Shown here piece by piece: positions 29,136-39,743 of a stretch of DNA of 64,000 nt (position 1 is its first letter; the number at the start of each line of letters is the position of its first letter). Below the pieces are notes generated by a model. It had not been told where the DNA came from, did no database searches, and worked only from the letters and a program-made list of their open reading frames with translations. The translations under genes were made by a program, and so were the position numbers. The DNA comes from Neoalteromonas arenosi. Lineage in GTDB: Bacteria > Pseudomonadota > Gammaproteobacteria > Enterobacterales > Alteromonadaceae. The stretch lies in the NCBI RefSeq assembly GCF_030362855.1, contig NZ_JAUCBP010000006.1, forward strand, positions 423,717 through 487,716. Reading direction: 5' to 3'.

Positions 29136-29152
29136 CTATCAGTGACTCAATA

Positions 29153-29668
29153 TTAGTTTACTTTATTAACGTTTTCTAATACTTGTGCTGAGATATCAAA
29201 CTCTGGCTTAACAAAAGTAATCGCGCCGGCATCAAGGATCAAATCGTAATTACCTTCAGCGGCAACTTTATCAATAGACTGACGAATTAAGGCAACAATT
29301 TTACCGCGCTCTTCTTGTTGACGGCGTTGAATCTTCTGCTGTAAAGGCTGTGCTTTTTCAGCGTATTGAGCGCGCGCATTAAGAATCTTTTCCTGCATTT
29401 CAGCCTGTTCGTCATCGCTCATTGTCGCTGCATTGCGTTGTAACGTCTCAGCGTAATACTGCATATCGCGTTGCAATTGCTCAACTTCACCAATTTCGTC
29501 TTTGAATTCAGTTTGAATCGTTTCAGCAATGGCCGCTGATTGTGGCAGAGCCTGGAACACAGATTGCGCGTCCACAACAGCTATCTTCATTTCAGCCATA
29601 GCCGGTGCGCTTATCATAGCGCTGCCTAGCAGTGCTGTCGCCATTAAGTGTTTAGCAAGTGTTTTCAA
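29153..29668 (-). CDS. skp: Periplasmic chaperone Skp/OmpH
   Basis: 171 aa. A Sec signal peptide spans residues 1-25 (ends ISAPAMA before EMKIAVVD). The mature part has the small beta core and the long alpha-helical 'tentacle' hairpin rich in Gln/Glu/Lys (about residues 50-125) of the Skp trimer. It holds unfolded outer-membrane proteins for BamA. It lies 62 bp after bamA. Confidence 0.95.
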   Translation of the reverse strand: MKTLAKHLMATALLGSAMISAPAMAEMKIAVVDAQSVFQALPQSAAIAETIQTEFKDEIGEVEQLQRDMQYYAETLQRNAATMSDDEQAEMQEKILNARAQYAEKAQPLQQKIQRRQQEERGKIVALIRQSIDKVAAEGNYDLILDAGAITFVKPEFDISAQVLENVNKVN

Positions 29669-29730
29669 TTGGAACTCCTTTATTCACAAATATTGTATAC
29701 GTTACTGGTACGTCGCCAGTAGGTTATTAA

Positions 29731-32211
29731 TTAGAATGTTTGCCCGATATTAAATGTGAAGAAACGGGCATCGTCTCCTTCACGCTCACGAATCGCTCGA
29801 GAGAAACTAAAGACCATTGGCCCCATAGGTGATAACCATTGTACCGAAAGTCCCGCGGAAGCGCGATATAGCTTCCAATCACTGTAATCTAGCAAGTCGT
29901 CGAAATCATTGCGCCCTGCGCCAGCATTATTCAGGCCAGCATACTCGTCAAAGTCAAACTCGGTATCCCATACGTTACCAATATCCATGAAAATACTCGT
30001 ACGCACAGAGTTATCGAAATCTTCTTCAACAAATGGGGTCGGAACAATTAATTCCAAGCCACCTAGCGCCATTGCGTTACCACCTAAACTACGGCGTGAA
30101 AGAATGTAAGAATCGGTTTCAGGGCTGCCCGGAATAATGTTGCCGTCTGGGCCGACAATTTGACCTTCTGAGAAGCGCTGTATACCTCGAGGACCTACCG
30201 TATTGTTCTCGAAACCACGTAATGTATCTGCACCACCCGCGGTGAAGTTTTCAGTGAATGGCAAGATTTGTTCGTTGCCATTGATATCACCGTAGCCATT
30301 ACCATAACCCAAACGCAAGCGCGCTAGAAAAGACCAACGCTGGTTACGCGACAGCGGGAAATAGAACTTAGTATCAAACACCGACTTAAAATAGTTAACA
30401 TCTGAGTTCGGCGTAGTCACACTAAATGAAGCACGTTGGGATGAACCTGCCGTTGGGAATACACCACGGTTCAGAGTTGAACGGCTCCACGTGACGGTCG
30501 CCAGCAAACTTTGATAATTGATCGATGCATCTGGGTTGTTCAAGTCGACGAACTGCTCGTAAAAGCGATCGGTTTGTTCGTATTGCGAACGGTTAAACAA
30601 TTCTACGTCGGCAAACGTTAAACCGAAGTTGATACGGTTAAATTCGTCGATTGGGTAACCAATATTCGCGCCGATAGACCACTGCTTACTGTTAAACCGG
30701 ATAACGTTGAAGTCTTCACCATCAAACTCACTGTAGCCAATTGAACCACCTAGGCTAATACCGTCAATAGTGAAGAACGGGTCTTGATAAGTGATCTGCG
30801 CAGATTGTTGGTATGATACCGTGTTTAAACTAATACCTACGCGTTTACCTGTACCCAAGAAATTATCTTGTTGGATACCTGCTTGTAAGCTCAAGCGAGT
30901 GCGATCACCGTAACCAATGCCGGCGTTAAATGAGCCAGACGGTTGCTCTTTTACGCGAAAGTTAACATCTACCTTGTCGTCTTCACCTGGGATCCGTACC
31001 GTATCAAACTCAACTTCTTCCATGTAGGTTAAGCGCGACAGCGCGTTCTTAGATGACTCAAGCAGTGGGTTGGATAACCACGTCCCTTCCATTTGACTGA
31101 CATTCTGACGTAGCACGCTATCTGCAGTAATATTGTTCCCTTCAAAATTCAAGCGACGAACGTAGATGCGCTTACCTGGGTCAACTGACAAGGTTAACTT
31201 AACGGTTTTATCCTCGTCGTTAATATCTGGCACCGTCGTTACTGTTGGGTAAGCATAGCCAAACCGGCCAAGATACTTACTGATGAACTCTTCGGTATAA
31301 GTAACTTCGGCTTGATTGTACATTTCACCAGATGTCAGTGGTAACACCGAAGCGATGTACTCTTCGTGACCGAGAATATCACCCACTAACTCAACATCAG
31401 AAATCGTATATTGCTCACCTTCCGATACATTCATAGTGATATAGATACCGGATTTTTCAGGAGTCATTGAAACTTGAGTAGAGTCAATTGCAAAGCGCAA
31501 ATAACCGCGGTTTTTATAATGATTTTCGATGGTTTCCATGTCGCCAGACAGCGTTTGTTGCTGGTAGCGAGTTTCGGACATAAAGTCCCACCACGGAGTA
31601 TTGAACTGGAGCTCCATTTGCTCGAACAACTCAGCATCAGAGAAAATATCGTTACCGACGATATTAATTTGTTGGATCTTGGCAGCATCACCTTCTTCAA
31701 ACAGTAGTTTCAAATCGACACGATTACGCGGCAGTGGCGTAATAATCGCAGTCACATCCGCATTGTATTTACCGATACTGTAAAAGAAGTCTTTTAAACC
31801 GTTTTCAATTGACGTTAGAACGGTTTTATCCAATGGCTCACCGACGCGAATATTACTGCCGTCGAGGCTATCTTGTAACTGCTCATCTTTGATGTCATCG
31901 TTGCCTTCAAAGATGATATTACTGATGGTTGGGCGCTCGGCAACGCGAACCACCAGGGTTGAGCCATCACGCCAGATTTCAACATTTTCAAAGTGCGTTG
32001 AAGAGTACAAAGAGCGAATCAGCTGAGCGACCCGAAAATCATTCAATTCATCCCCTACTTGCACTGGCAAATAAGTCAGAGCTGCACCTAAAGCGACTCG
32101 TTGAAGACCTTCGACGCGAATGTCTTCGACTACAAATTGACTTTGATTGGCAGTGGCGAGGTTTGCAACGGACAAAAGTAATCCGGCTGCAACTAACTGT
32201 CTAAACTTCAT
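29731..32211 (-). CDS. bamA: Outer membrane protein assembly factor BamA
   Basis: 826 aa (E. coli 810). Signal peptide residues 1-21 (ends LATA). Five POTRA domains cover about residues 24-425, followed by the 16-strand barrel with the GGADTLRGFENNTVGPRG lid-loop motif (VRGF-type, here LRGF). It ends in Phe, as outer-membrane barrels do. Catalyses beta-barrel insertion into the outer membrane. Gene order rseP-bamA-skp is conserved. Confidence 0.98.
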   Translation of the reverse strand: MKFRQLVAAGLLLSVANLATANQSQFVVEDIRVEGLQRVALGAALTYLPVQVGDELNDFRVAQLIRSLYSSTHFENVEIWRDGSTLVVRVAERPTISNIIFEGNDDIKDEQLQDSLDGSNIRVGEPLDKTVLTSIENGLKDFFYSIGKYNADVTAIITPLPRNRVDLKLLFEEGDAAKIQQINIVGNDIFSDAELFEQMELQFNTPWWDFMSETRYQQQTLSGDMETIENHYKNRGYLRFAIDSTQVSMTPEKSGIYITMNVSEGEQYTISDVELVGDILGHEEYIASVLPLTSGEMYNQAEVTYTEEFISKYLGRFGYAYPTVTTVPDINDEDKTVKLTLSVDPGKRIYVRRLNFEGNNITADSVLRQNVSQMEGTWLSNPLLESSKNALSRLTYMEEVEFDTVRIPGEDDKVDVNFRVKEQPSGSFNAGIGYGDRTRLSLQAGIQQDNFLGTGKRVGISLNTVSYQQSAQITYQDPFFTIDGISLGGSIGYSEFDGEDFNVIRFNSKQWSIGANIGYPIDEFNRINFGLTFADVELFNRSQYEQTDRFYEQFVDLNNPDASINYQSLLATVTWSRSTLNRGVFPTAGSSQRASFSVTTPNSDVNYFKSVFDTKFYFPLSRNQRWSFLARLRLGYGNGYGDINGNEQILPFTENFTAGGADTLRGFENNTVGPRGIQRFSEGQIVGPDGNIIPGSPETDSYILSRRSLGGNAMALGGLELIVPTPFVEEDFDNSVRTSIFMDIGNVWDTEFDFDEYAGLNNAGAGRNDFDDLLDYSDWKLYRASAGLSVQWLSPMGPMVFSFSRAIREREGDDARFFTFNIGQTF

Positions 32212-32254
32212 TTATTACTATTCTTCCTGCGCGCGTTTGCTAGTTTTATTGTAC

Positions 32255-33607
32255 TTATGCCAAGCGGGCGATATCGTTAAAAATCGCAATGCCCATAAAT
32301 GTGAGAATGATTAAACTTCCCACTCTAAACCCAATATCTTGAACTCGTTCTGAAACGGGTTTACCTGTTATCCACTCAATCGTGAAGTAGAGCAAATGGC
32401 CACCGTCTAATAACGGAATCGGCAAAAGGTTTATTATGCCTAAACTTATACTAATAATCGCTAAAAACTTTAAAAACTGGACAATTCCGTATTCAGCACT
32501 GATACCTGCACCTTGTGCTATAGAAATTGGGCCACTCAAGTTTTTAACCGACACATCTCCAGTGAAAAGTTTGCCAAACATTTCGAGACTTATCGTTGTA
32601 TAACGCCAAGTTTGCTGCAGAGCTTTGCCAAAAGCGCTAAAAACACCATATTGGTGTATAAAGACAACATCTTCTGGCCAAGGTTCAACTCTTGGCGCCA
32701 TTCCTAAATATCCGCGCAATCCCGTTTCTGTTTCAACGCTATCCAATGTCACAACGATGATTTGTTCAGAGCCATCTCTGGCGAATGTCAACGACAAAGA
32801 TTGGCCCGGATTAGCGGTGATAATATCAACTGCTTGTTGCCATGATTCAATGCGTTCTGTACCAAGCTGCAATAGCGTATCGCCGACTTGTAAACCGGCT
32901 AATTGAGCTGGACTGTTTTCACCAAGCGCAGCAACTTCTAAGGTTATTGCAGGGCGAAAGGGTACTAGACCTAAACTGGTCAGTGCAGACTCTTTATCAG
33001 GGTCAAAGCGCCAACCATCGGTTGCCAGGGCCGTTTGTTTGGTAACGCCGTTACCCTGCAACACCATGAGAGGGATTTCGCTTTCACCGATGTAGCTGAG
33101 AATTTCTAGATTGACTGAGCTCCAATCGACAGTATCGTGCTCGCCAACTGCGACTATTTGGTCGTTTTCAACGATGTTGCTTTGTGCGGCTATGCTATCT
33201 TTCGGTACTTCACCGACAATCGGTTTTAAGGTTTGCACGCCAATTAAAAACATCAGCATAAACGCAGCAACAGCAAAGATAAAATTCACTCCCGGCCCCG
33301 CGGCTATAATCGCCATGCGCTTGCCAACCGATTGTTGATTAAACGCGAGGTGAGACTTATTAGCAGGTACATTGTCGACACGTTCGTCGAGCATGCGCAC
33401 GTAGCCCCCTAAAGGAATAGCTGCAATAACAAATTCGGTGCCGTGTTTATCCGTCGTACGCCATAGAGGTTTGCCAAAACCAATAGAAAAGCGCAACACT
33501 TGCACGCCACATTTGCGCGCAACAATGAAATGCCCCCATTCGTGAACAGCAACCAAAATGCCTAATGCAACAATAAATGCAGAAAGGTTCCAAAGAAAAT
33601 CAACCAT
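32255..33607 (-). CDS. rseP: RIP metalloprotease RseP (sigma-E regulator protease)
   Basis: 450 aa site-2 protease. Zinc motif HEWGH at residues 22-26 in the first transmembrane helix; the third ligand is in LLDGGHLLYF near the C-terminus. Two PDZ domains lie in the periplasmic middle section. Cleaves the anti-sigma factor RseA after DegS and clears signal peptides. Its ATG overlaps the dxr 3' end by 8 bp. Confidence 0.97.
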   Translation of the reverse strand: MVDFLWNLSAFIVALGILVAVHEWGHFIVARKCGVQVLRFSIGFGKPLWRTTDKHGTEFVIAAIPLGGYVRMLDERVDNVPANKSHLAFNQQSVGKRMAIIAAGPGVNFIFAVAAFMLMFLIGVQTLKPIVGEVPKDSIAAQSNIVENDQIVAVGEHDTVDWSSVNLEILSYIGESEIPLMVLQGNGVTKQTALATDGWRFDPDKESALTSLGLVPFRPAITLEVAALGENSPAQLAGLQVGDTLLQLGTERIESWQQAVDIITANPGQSLSLTFARDGSEQIIVVTLDSVETETGLRGYLGMAPRVEPWPEDVVFIHQYGVFSAFGKALQQTWRYTTISLEMFGKLFTGDVSVKNLSGPISIAQGAGISAEYGIVQFLKFLAIISISLGIINLLPIPLLDGGHLLYFTIEWITGKPVSERVQDIGFRVGSLIILTFMGIAIFNDIARLA

Positions 33608-34787
33608 TCATCTGCGCCTGTATTATCTGTTTTGCCACAACTCTCGCTGATTTATCAATTTCTAGCACTTGTTGGATGGAAGAAACGGTTATTGGTTCCA
33701 ATTGATTTAGCGCCTGTTCGTTGACCTTGGCTATATCAGTAAAGCGAATTTGCTCGGCTAAAAATGCCTCAACGGCGATTTCATTTGCTGCATTTAGCTG
33801 CGTTGTAGCTGCTTGCCCAGCTTTACATGCGGCAATCGCCAGCGCCAGGTTGGGATAACGTTTCATGCATGGCTTAGTGAAGGTAAAGTCCGCAAGTTGC
33901 GAGAAATCAAGATGGCTAACCCCAGCATCTATCCGCTCGGGGTAAGCCAGCCCGTATGCAATTGGCGTGCGCATGTCAGGCTGACCTAACTGCGCAATTA
34001 CCGAACCATCAATATATTGAACCATCGAGTGAATAGTGCTTTGCGGGTGCAGAACGACCTCAATATCGTCAGCCTCCACACCAAACAACCAACGCGCTTC
34101 GATAAACTCCAAGCCCTTGTTCATCATGGTCGCTGAATCGACCGAGATCTTGCGACCCATATCCCAGTTTGGGTGGGCACACGCTTGATCCGGCGTCAAG
34201 TTGGCAAAGTCTTCCAGAGGCGTACGCAAAAACGGCCCGCCTGAACCCGTTAACAGGAGCTTGGCGATACCTTTCTGATGAGTTTCGCCGTAGACATAAT
34301 CGTGCGGCAACGCTTGAAAGATTGCATTGTGCTCACTATCAATAGGGATAATTTGTGCATTGTGATGTTTCGCGGCATTGATAAATAACTCACCGGTCAT
34401 TACTAGCGCTTCTTTATTGGCGAGTAACACGCGTTTGCCAGCCCTTACTGCCGCCATAGTTGGCAATAGTCCAGCAGCGCCTACAATAGCGGCCATTACC
34501 GCATCAACAGCTTGATCTGAGGCCACTGCATTGAGTGCTTCAGTACCATAGAGAATTTCGGTATCAAGGTTCGCTTGCACAGCTAAAGTCTTCGCTTCTT
34601 CGTAGGCGTTAGCATCGGTTAAAACCGCATAACGAGGGGCGAATTTTTGCGCCTGTTGGATGAGCGCTTGCGCTTGAGTATTTGCTGTTATCGCAAATAC
34701 GCGATAACGGTCGGGATGACGGGCGATAACATCCAGTGTATTGCAACCGATAGAACCCGTTGCACCCAAAATCGTTATTGTCTGCAC
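33600..34787 (-). CDS. dxr: 1-deoxy-D-xylulose 5-phosphate reductoisomerase
   Basis: 395 aa from the GTG at 34787, which overlaps the cdsA stop by one base. It gives an N-terminus (TITILGATGSIG) aligning with E. coli Dxr; an ATG at 34811 would add eight unconserved residues. Makes MEP from DXP with NADPH, the committed step of isoprenoid synthesis. The segments LLANKEALVMTG, PIDSEHNAIFQ and LTGSGGPF are the NADPH, metal and flexible-loop regions. Confidence 0.96.
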   Translation of the reverse strand: MQTITILGATGSIGCNTLDVIARHPDRYRVFAITANTQAQALIQQAQKFAPRYAVLTDANAYEEAKTLAVQANLDTEILYGTEALNAVASDQAVDAVMAAIVGAAGLLPTMAAVRAGKRVLLANKEALVMTGELFINAAKHHNAQIIPIDSEHNAIFQALPHDYVYGETHQKGIAKLLLTGSGGPFLRTPLEDFANLTPDQACAHPNWDMGRKISVDSATMMNKGLEFIEARWLFGVEADDIEVVLHPQSTIHSMVQYIDGSVIAQLGQPDMRTPIAYGLAYPERIDAGVSHLDFSQLADFTFTKPCMKRYPNLALAIAACKAGQAATTQLNAANEIAVEAFLAEQIRFTDIAKVNEQALNQLEPITVSSIQQVLEIDKSARVVAKQIIQAQMNG

Positions 34788-35650
34788 TACGCCATCCAAG
34801 TCACATAGCAAAAGGCAAATATTGGGAATGCCGCGGTTAGACTATCTATGCGATCCATCACACCGCCATGACCGGGCAGAATCTTGCCACTGTCTTTAAT
34901 CCCTGCGCAGCGTTTAAACATACTTTCATTTAAATCGCCTAATGCAGAAACACCGACAGTGATCCCACCAATAACGATGTGTAGCCATATGCGCGAGGGC
35001 TCTACTTGGTAGTGCAGAGCCGCAAAAGCTATGATAGCAAATGAGGCGAAAACGCCACCCAGTAACCCTTCGAGGGTTTTACCTGGTGACACGTTCGGAC
35101 GTAGTTTGTGCTTGCCAAATTTAACGCCTACAAAGAATGCCCCGATGTCTGCCGCCCAAACGATACCAAGGACATAAAAAATCAATGAAGCACCGTAAAA
35201 GGGATCGATGCCGTAAAGGCTGGTGCGCAAAGACACTACCGCGACCCAAGTGGGAATGAGTGTAAATAGTCCAAACAACGCGCGAATAACAATACTGTGT
35301 TTCCAAAATGCACTGAAGCGTGGATACGCCAAAATCATACAAAAGGAAAACACCCACCAGATGACTGAAACACCCAAGATATAGCGATACACGGCGTTTA
35401 GCTGACCTTGATACCAAATCAAATCTTGGTCAACTACCTGGGCAAAAAATACGCATAGCGTTAACGCCACCAACGTATAGACCGCCTTGTACATGCGGCT
35501 GTCCAATCCTGACATTTTCGCCCATTCATATGCGCCAATTGCAACCACACCAGCGATTACAATTTGGAATTGGAAAATGGGTAGAAACAGAATAGCAATC
35601 AACGCCAAAGGCGCTAATACCAGAGCGGTGATAATACGTTGCTTTAACAT
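34787..35650 (-). CDS. cdsA: Phosphatidate cytidylyltransferase
   Basis: 287 aa integral membrane enzyme making CDP-diacylglycerol. About eight hydrophobic segments; the C-terminal signature is present as [35 protein letters not shown]. Note SALGDLNES where SxxGDxxES is typical, so metal-binding Asp residues are kept. The start codon overlaps the uppS stop by 7 bp. Confidence 0.97.
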   Translation of the reverse strand: MLKQRIITALVLAPLALIAILFLPIFQFQIVIAGVVAIGAYEWAKMSGLDSRMYKAVYTLVALTLCVFFAQVVDQDLIWYQGQLNAVYRYILGVSVIWWVFSFCMILAYPRFSAFWKHSIVIRALFGLFTLIPTWVAVVSLRTSLYGIDPFYGASLIFYVLGIVWAADIGAFFVGVKFGKHKLRPNVSPGKTLEGLLGGVFASFAIIAFAALHYQVEPSRIWLHIVIGGITVGVSALGDLNESMFKRCAGIKDSGKILPGHGGVMDRIDSLTAAFPIFAFCYVTWMA

Positions 35651-36414
35651 GATGAGGTCACTTGCTCGCCGGTCAAACCAAAACGGCGCTGACGATCACT
35701 AAAATCGGCTACCGCGTCGGCAAAGGCCTGTTCATCAAAATCAGGCCAAAGTGTGCTGGTAAAGTAAAATTCTGCGTACGCACATTGCCACAATAAAAAG
35801 TTACTGATGCGATGCTCGCCACCAGTGCGAATGAGTAAATCGAGCGGCGGCAGATCGGCCATACAAATATGCTGGTCAAAGCGCTCTTCGGTAATATCAT
35901 CCAATGACATTACACCTGCGGCAACTTGTTGAGCAACGTGCTTCGCGGCATTAACAATATCCCAGCGCCCACCGTAATTAGCCGCGATATTTAACGTTAA
36001 TGCTTGATTATCGGCAGTCAATGCTTCTGCTTTTTCAATCTTATCAACCAGCTTTTGGTCAAACCGTGTCAGGTCGCCAATGACTCGCAAGCGTACCTGA
36101 TTTTTATTGAGCTTTTTTACTTCACTGTTTAAAACCAGGTTAAACAGGTCCATTAAAACACTGACCTCTTCCTCAGGACGCTTCCAGTTTTCACTACTGA
36201 AGGCGAACAGTGTCAGCGATTTTATTCCATTAGTACGCGCATATTTGACCGAAGCTCGCACAGCGTCAACGCCGGCTTTGTGGCCAAAGGTGCGTATCTT
36301 GCCCTTTTGCTTCGCCCACCGACCATTACCATCCATAATGATTGCCACATGCTGTGGCATACTAGAATTGCTAGATGGTATGGATTCGGTTGTAGAAGAG
36401 GCACTCATATCCAT
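35644..36414 (-). CDS. uppS: Undecaprenyl pyrophosphate synthase
   Basis: 256 aa from the ATG at 36414; a TTG at 36426 and an ATG at 36408 are alternatives, and no ribosome site clearly decides. Cis-prenyltransferase that makes the C55 carrier for peptidoglycan and polysaccharides. [17 protein letters not shown] carries the catalytic Asp; [14 protein letters not shown] and [19 protein letters not shown] complete the active site. It lies between frr and cdsA. Confidence 0.96.
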   Translation of the reverse strand: MDMSASSTTESIPSSNSSMPQHVAIIMDGNGRWAKQKGKIRTFGHKAGVDAVRASVKYARTNGIKSLTLFAFSSENWKRPEEEVSVLMDLFNLVLNSEVKKLNKNQVRLRVIGDLTRFDQKLVDKIEKAEALTADNQALTLNIAANYGGRWDIVNAAKHVAQQVAAGVMSLDDITEERFDQHICMADLPPLDLLIRTGGEHRISNFLLWQCAYAEFYFTSTLWPDFDEQAFADAVADFSDRQRRFGLTGEQVTSSC

Positions 36415-36430
36415 GGCTTTATACAACCGA

Positions 36431-36988
36431 TTATACTTCCATTAACTCTTTTTCTTTGTCGGCCAGTAATCCATCGACTTTTTTGACAAAGCTATTTGTT
36501 AATGTCTGGATATTTTCCTCGCCAGCGCGACTTTCGTCTTCGCTAATCTCTTTTTCTTTTAACAGCTCTTTTATATCACTGTTAGCATCACGACGCACAT
36601 TACGGATGGCAACCCTGCCCTGCTCGGCTTCAGCGCGGACGACTTTAATTAAGTCTTTACGGCGCTCTTCAGTTAGAGGCGGCATTGGGATGCGAATGAT
36701 TGCGCCAGCACTCATCGGGTTTAAGCCCAAATCGGATTGCATAATGGCTTTTTCAACCGCTTGGATTGCACTTTTGTCAAACACAGTAAGCGCTAAAGTA
36801 CGATTGTCTTCGGCTACAACATTGGCCAATTGGCGCAAAGGCGTATCCGCGCCATAATATGAAACATTGATAGAGTCCAACAAACTCGGGTGTGCACGGC
36901 CGGTTCGAATTTTACTAAACTGTGACTTCAGCGCAGTAATACTCTTTTCCATGCGCTGCTCTGCATCTAATTCAATTTCATCTAACAC
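36431..36988 (-). CDS. frr: Ribosome recycling factor
   Basis: 185 aa, exact family length. With EF-G it splits post-termination ribosomes. Three-helix bundle plus beta domain is visible; conserved stretches include [13 protein letters not shown] and the C-terminal [17 protein letters not shown]. Follows pyrH by 29 bp. Confidence 0.98.
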   Translation of the reverse strand: MLDEIELDAEQRMEKSITALKSQFSKIRTGRAHPSLLDSINVSYYGADTPLRQLANVVAEDNRTLALTVFDKSAIQAVEKAIMQSDLGLNPMSAGAIIRIPMPPLTEERRKDLIKVVRAEAEQGRVAIRNVRRDANSDIKELLKEKEISEDESRAGEENIQTLTNSFVKKVDGLLADKEKELMEV

Positions 36989-37017
36989 GTGTATGTCCTG
37001 TTTTATCTATTTTATTT

Positions 37018-37743
37018 TTAGTTCGCGATCAAAGTACCGTCTGACTCGCCCATCACAACGCGTTTCAGACATCCAGGTTTGTTCATGTTAAACACTCTGA
37101 TCGGTAGGTTGTGATCGCGCGCCAATGTGAATGCCGCTAAATCCATTACCTTTAATTCCTTTTCCAATACGTCATTGTAACTGATTTGGTCATACAATAC
37201 CGCATCGGGATTTTTGACCGGGTCTGAGTCGTAAACACCATCAACCTTAGTCGCTTTTAGTACTGCATCCGCTTCGATTTCGATACCGCGTAAACACGCG
37301 GCTGAATCGGTGGTAAAGAACGGATTGCCTGTGCCAGCGGCGAAAATCACTACACGACCAGACTTGAGCAGGCTAATCGCTTCGGCCCAATTGTAGGCAT
37401 CACAAACGCCGTTTAGCGGGATTGCCGACATCAAGCGCGCATTGACGAACGCTCTATGCAACGCATCTCGCATTGCCAAACCATTCATAACTGTAGCTAA
37501 CATGCCCATGTGATCGCCAACCACGCGATTCATGCCCGCACGTGCAAGGCCCTCACCACGAAACAAGTTGCCGCCACCAATCACTAAGCCAACCTGAACG
37601 CCCATTTCCACTAATTCTTTAATCTCAGCAGCCATACGGTCAAGAAACTTGGCGTCGATACCAAACTCTTCGTCCCCCATTAGGGCTTCACCACTGAGTT
37701 TTAAAAGAATGCGTCGATAGGCAGATTTTGAAGATACGCTCAT
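37018..37743 (-). CDS. pyrH: UMP kinase
   Basis: 241 aa hexameric UMP kinase of the amino-acid kinase fold. [13 protein letters not shown] is the phosphate-binding start, [16 protein letters not shown] the UMP site, and [14 protein letters not shown] the catalytic/ATP region. Makes UDP for RNA, UDP-sugars and pyrimidine synthesis. The gene follows the tsf terminator, so it likely has its own promoter within 37744-37830. Confidence 0.98.
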   Translation of the reverse strand: MSVSSKSAYRRILLKLSGEALMGDEEFGIDAKFLDRMAAEIKELVEMGVQVGLVIGGGNLFRGEGLARAGMNRVVGDHMGMLATVMNGLAMRDALHRAFVNARLMSAIPLNGVCDAYNWAEAISLLKSGRVVIFAAGTGNPFFTTDSAACLRGIEIEADAVLKATKVDGVYDSDPVKNPDAVLYDQISYNDVLEKELKVMDLAAFTLARDHNLPIRVFNMNKPGCLKRVVMGESDGTLIAN

Positions 37744-37831
37744 GAGAATTGGGTCCTGTTTGAAATCAGTTTATGTTTGTGTTGCCTGACGGCCGCGGCT
37801 TGTGCTGCGCCGCAAGTTTTTCACCACTCAC

Positions 37832-37858
37832 AAAAAGGGCACCTTATAGTAGGTGCCC
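37832..37858 (-). terminator. Intrinsic terminator of rpsB-tsf
   Basis: Stem GGGCACCT (37837-37844) with AGGTGCCC (37851-37858), 6-nt loop. In leftward RNA it is followed directly by five U (37832-37836). It lies 46 bp after the tsf stop and separates rpsB-tsf from pyrH-frr. Confidence 0.9.
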
Positions 37859-37903
37859 GTAGTGTATATGACATTCACTTTATGCAAAAGTCAGGAAGGC
37901 GAA

Positions 37904-38776
37904 TTATTTCTTCGCAGCTTCCATCTGCGCAGCTACTTCCGCAGCAAAGTCTTCAGTCTTCTTCTCGATACCTTCACCCACTTCGAAACGCACGAAGTTG
38001 ATTACGTCAGCACCTTTAGACTTAAGCAAATCGCCAACTGAAACAGAAGGGTCTTTAACAAAAGGTTGACCTGTTAGGCTGATCTCGCCAGTGAATTTCT
38101 TCATACGGCCAGCAACCATTTTCTCAGCGATGTCAGCAGGCTTGCCTGATTGAACCGCGATTTCTACTTGAATTTGCTTTTCTTTTTCAACTACGTCAGC
38201 AGGTACATCGCTTGGCTTAACGTACTGTGGGCTTGCAGCTGCTACGTGCATAGCAATGTCTTTCGCCAACTCTTCGTCACCACCGTTAAGGATAGCGACT
38301 ACACCGATACGGCCGCCGTGAACGTATGCGCCAAGTACATCACCGTCAACGTTGATAACGCGACGAGGGCTGATGTTTTCACCGATTTTTGCAACCAAAG
38401 TGTCACGAGTCTCAGCAACTGTTGCACCGTCAAGCTCAGCAGCGTTCAAGTCGTCAATACTGTTGATGTTGTTATCAGCAGCTACTGCCAATACTTTTTT
38501 ACCGAACGCAAGGAAACCTTCGTCGCGAGCAACAAAGTCAGTTTCACAGTTCAGTTCCATCATGGTTGCGCGGTTACCATTAATCGTAGTCAAGATAACG
38601 CCTTCAGCCGCAATGCGGCCTGCTTTTTTAGCCGCTTTTGCTTGGCCAGATTTACGCATGTTTTCAATCGCCAGCTCGATGTCACCGTCAGTTTCAACTA
38701 ACGCTTTTTTACAATCAAGCATACCAGCGCCCGTGCGCTCGCGAAGCTCTTTTACCAAGGCTGCAGTCACTGCCAT
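37904..38776 (-). CDS. tsf: Translation elongation factor Ts
   Basis: 290 aa (E. coli 283). Guanine-nucleotide exchange factor for EF-Tu. The N-terminal UBA-like domain contains [19 protein letters not shown], and the [12 protein letters not shown]-Tu contact segment follows near residue 80. Codon use is strongly biased, as expected for a highly expressed gene. Co-transcribed after rpsB through a palindrome-containing spacer. Confidence 0.98.
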   Translation of the reverse strand: MAVTAALVKELRERTGAGMLDCKKALVETDGDIELAIENMRKSGQAKAAKKAGRIAAEGVILTTINGNRATMMELNCETDFVARDEGFLAFGKKVLAVAADNNINSIDDLNAAELDGATVAETRDTLVAKIGENISPRRVINVDGDVLGAYVHGGRIGVVAILNGGDEELAKDIAMHVAAASPQYVKPSDVPADVVEKEKQIQVEIAVQSGKPADIAEKMVAGRMKKFTGEISLTGQPFVKDPSVSVGDLLKSKGADVINFVRFEVGEGIEKKTEDFAAEVAAQMEAAKK

Positions 38777-38811
38777 GTTAAAATCCTCAAAATTTATAAA
38801 AGTTTGTGTTA

Positions 38812-38831
38812 AAGGGGCGTATACGCCCCTT
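38812..38831 (-). terminator. Palindrome between rpsB and tsf (possible attenuator)
   Basis: A perfect 20-bp palindrome (arms 38812-38821 and 38822-38831). A zero-base loop would open into a GC-rich hairpin of about 8 pairs. TTTAACAC follows on the minus strand, which is not a full U-tract. Likely a partial terminator or RNase-processing site that sets the S2:EF-Ts ratio. Confidence 0.55.
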
Positions 38832-38870
38832 CAATAAGATTCTGAATTATCACACTTACGTGCGATTAAC

Positions 38871-39599
38871 TTACTCAGCCGCTTCTACGAAGTCGTCTTT
38901 TTCAGCTACTTCAACAGTGTTGTCACGTCCAGCGTTGACCGCACCTGCAGCAGCAGATGTGTACAACTGAATCGCACGGATCGCGTCGTCATTACCAGGG
39001 ATGATGTAATCAACACCGTCTGGGTCTGAGTTAGTATCAACAACGCCAACAACAGGAATACCAAGGTTGCGTGCTTCGTTTACAGCGATGTGCTCGTGAT
39101 CAGCGTCGATTACAAAAATACAGTCAGGTAAACCACCCATATCTTTGATACCACCAAGGCTGCTTTCTAGCTTGGCCATTTCGCGCTGAAGCATTAGAGC
39201 TTCTTTCTTAGTTAGCTTTTCAAAAGTACCGTCTTGGCTCTGTTGCTCAAGATCTTTCAAACGCTTGATTGATTGACGAACTGTTTTCCAGTTAGTCAAC
39301 ATGCCACCTAACCAACGCTTGTTTACGTAGAATTGACCACAGCTCAAAGCCGCTTCTTTAACTGCTTCACCAGCTGCACGCTTAGTGCCAACGAAAAGGA
39401 TCTTACCTTTCTTGGCCGAAACGCCTGACAAGTAGTTAAGTGCTTCGTTGAACAAAGGCACAGTTTTTTCAAGGTTGATGATGTGAACGCGGTTACGAGC
39501 GCCGAAAATGAAAGGCTTCATTTTAGGGTTCCAGTAACGCGTTTGGTGACCAAAGTGAACGCCCGCTTGGAGCATATCGCGCATAGATACGTTTGCCAT
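38871..39599 (-). CDS. rpsB: 30S ribosomal protein S2
   Basis: 242 aa from the ATG at 39599 ([19 protein letters not shown]), which matches the family N-terminus and has GAGG 9 nt upstream. An upstream in-frame extension is leader sequence. Contains the S2 signatures [13 protein letters not shown] and [19 protein letters not shown]. Essential small-subunit protein; first gene of rpsB-tsf, driven by the promoter at 39744-39772. Confidence 0.98.
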   Translation of the reverse strand: MANVSMRDMLQAGVHFGHQTRYWNPKMKPFIFGARNRVHIINLEKTVPLFNEALNYLSGVSAKKGKILFVGTKRAAGEAVKEAALSCGQFYVNKRWLGGMLTNWKTVRQSIKRLKDLEQQSQDGTFEKLTKKEALMLQREMAKLESSLGGIKDMGGLPDCIFVIDADHEHIAVNEARNLGIPVVGVVDTNSDPDGVDYIIPGNDDAIRAIQLYTSAAAGAVNAGRDNTVEVAEKDDFVEAAE

Positions 39600-39736
39600 T
39601 AAATTGTCCTCAATTTGGGTTAGGCCTCCATACATCCCTATTCCCGATCCGCAGTGAAAACACGGCAGACACCCCGGTAACAGTGTCGATGTATGTGTGT
39701 ATTAATTGTTATGCTTTTTCTCTCCATCGAGAAAAG
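39600..39736 (-). promoter_or_regulatory. Structured rpsB leader (candidate S2 autoregulatory element)
   Basis: About 137-nt 5' UTR of rpsB. An 8-bp long-range pairing joins 39688-39695 with 39629-39636, enclosing a GACAC/GTGTC hairpin (39683-39687 with 39668-39672). In E. coli and relatives S2 represses rpsB-tsf through a conserved leader fold; this leader could play the same part. Pairing is seen in the sequence, regulation is inferred. Confidence 0.5.
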
Positions 39737-39743
39737 CGCGCGC

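Noticed and set aside
38150..38701. 183-residue plus-strand ORF inside tsf
   Set aside because: Antisense to a highly expressed gene with strong codon bias; such complementary frames stay open by chance.
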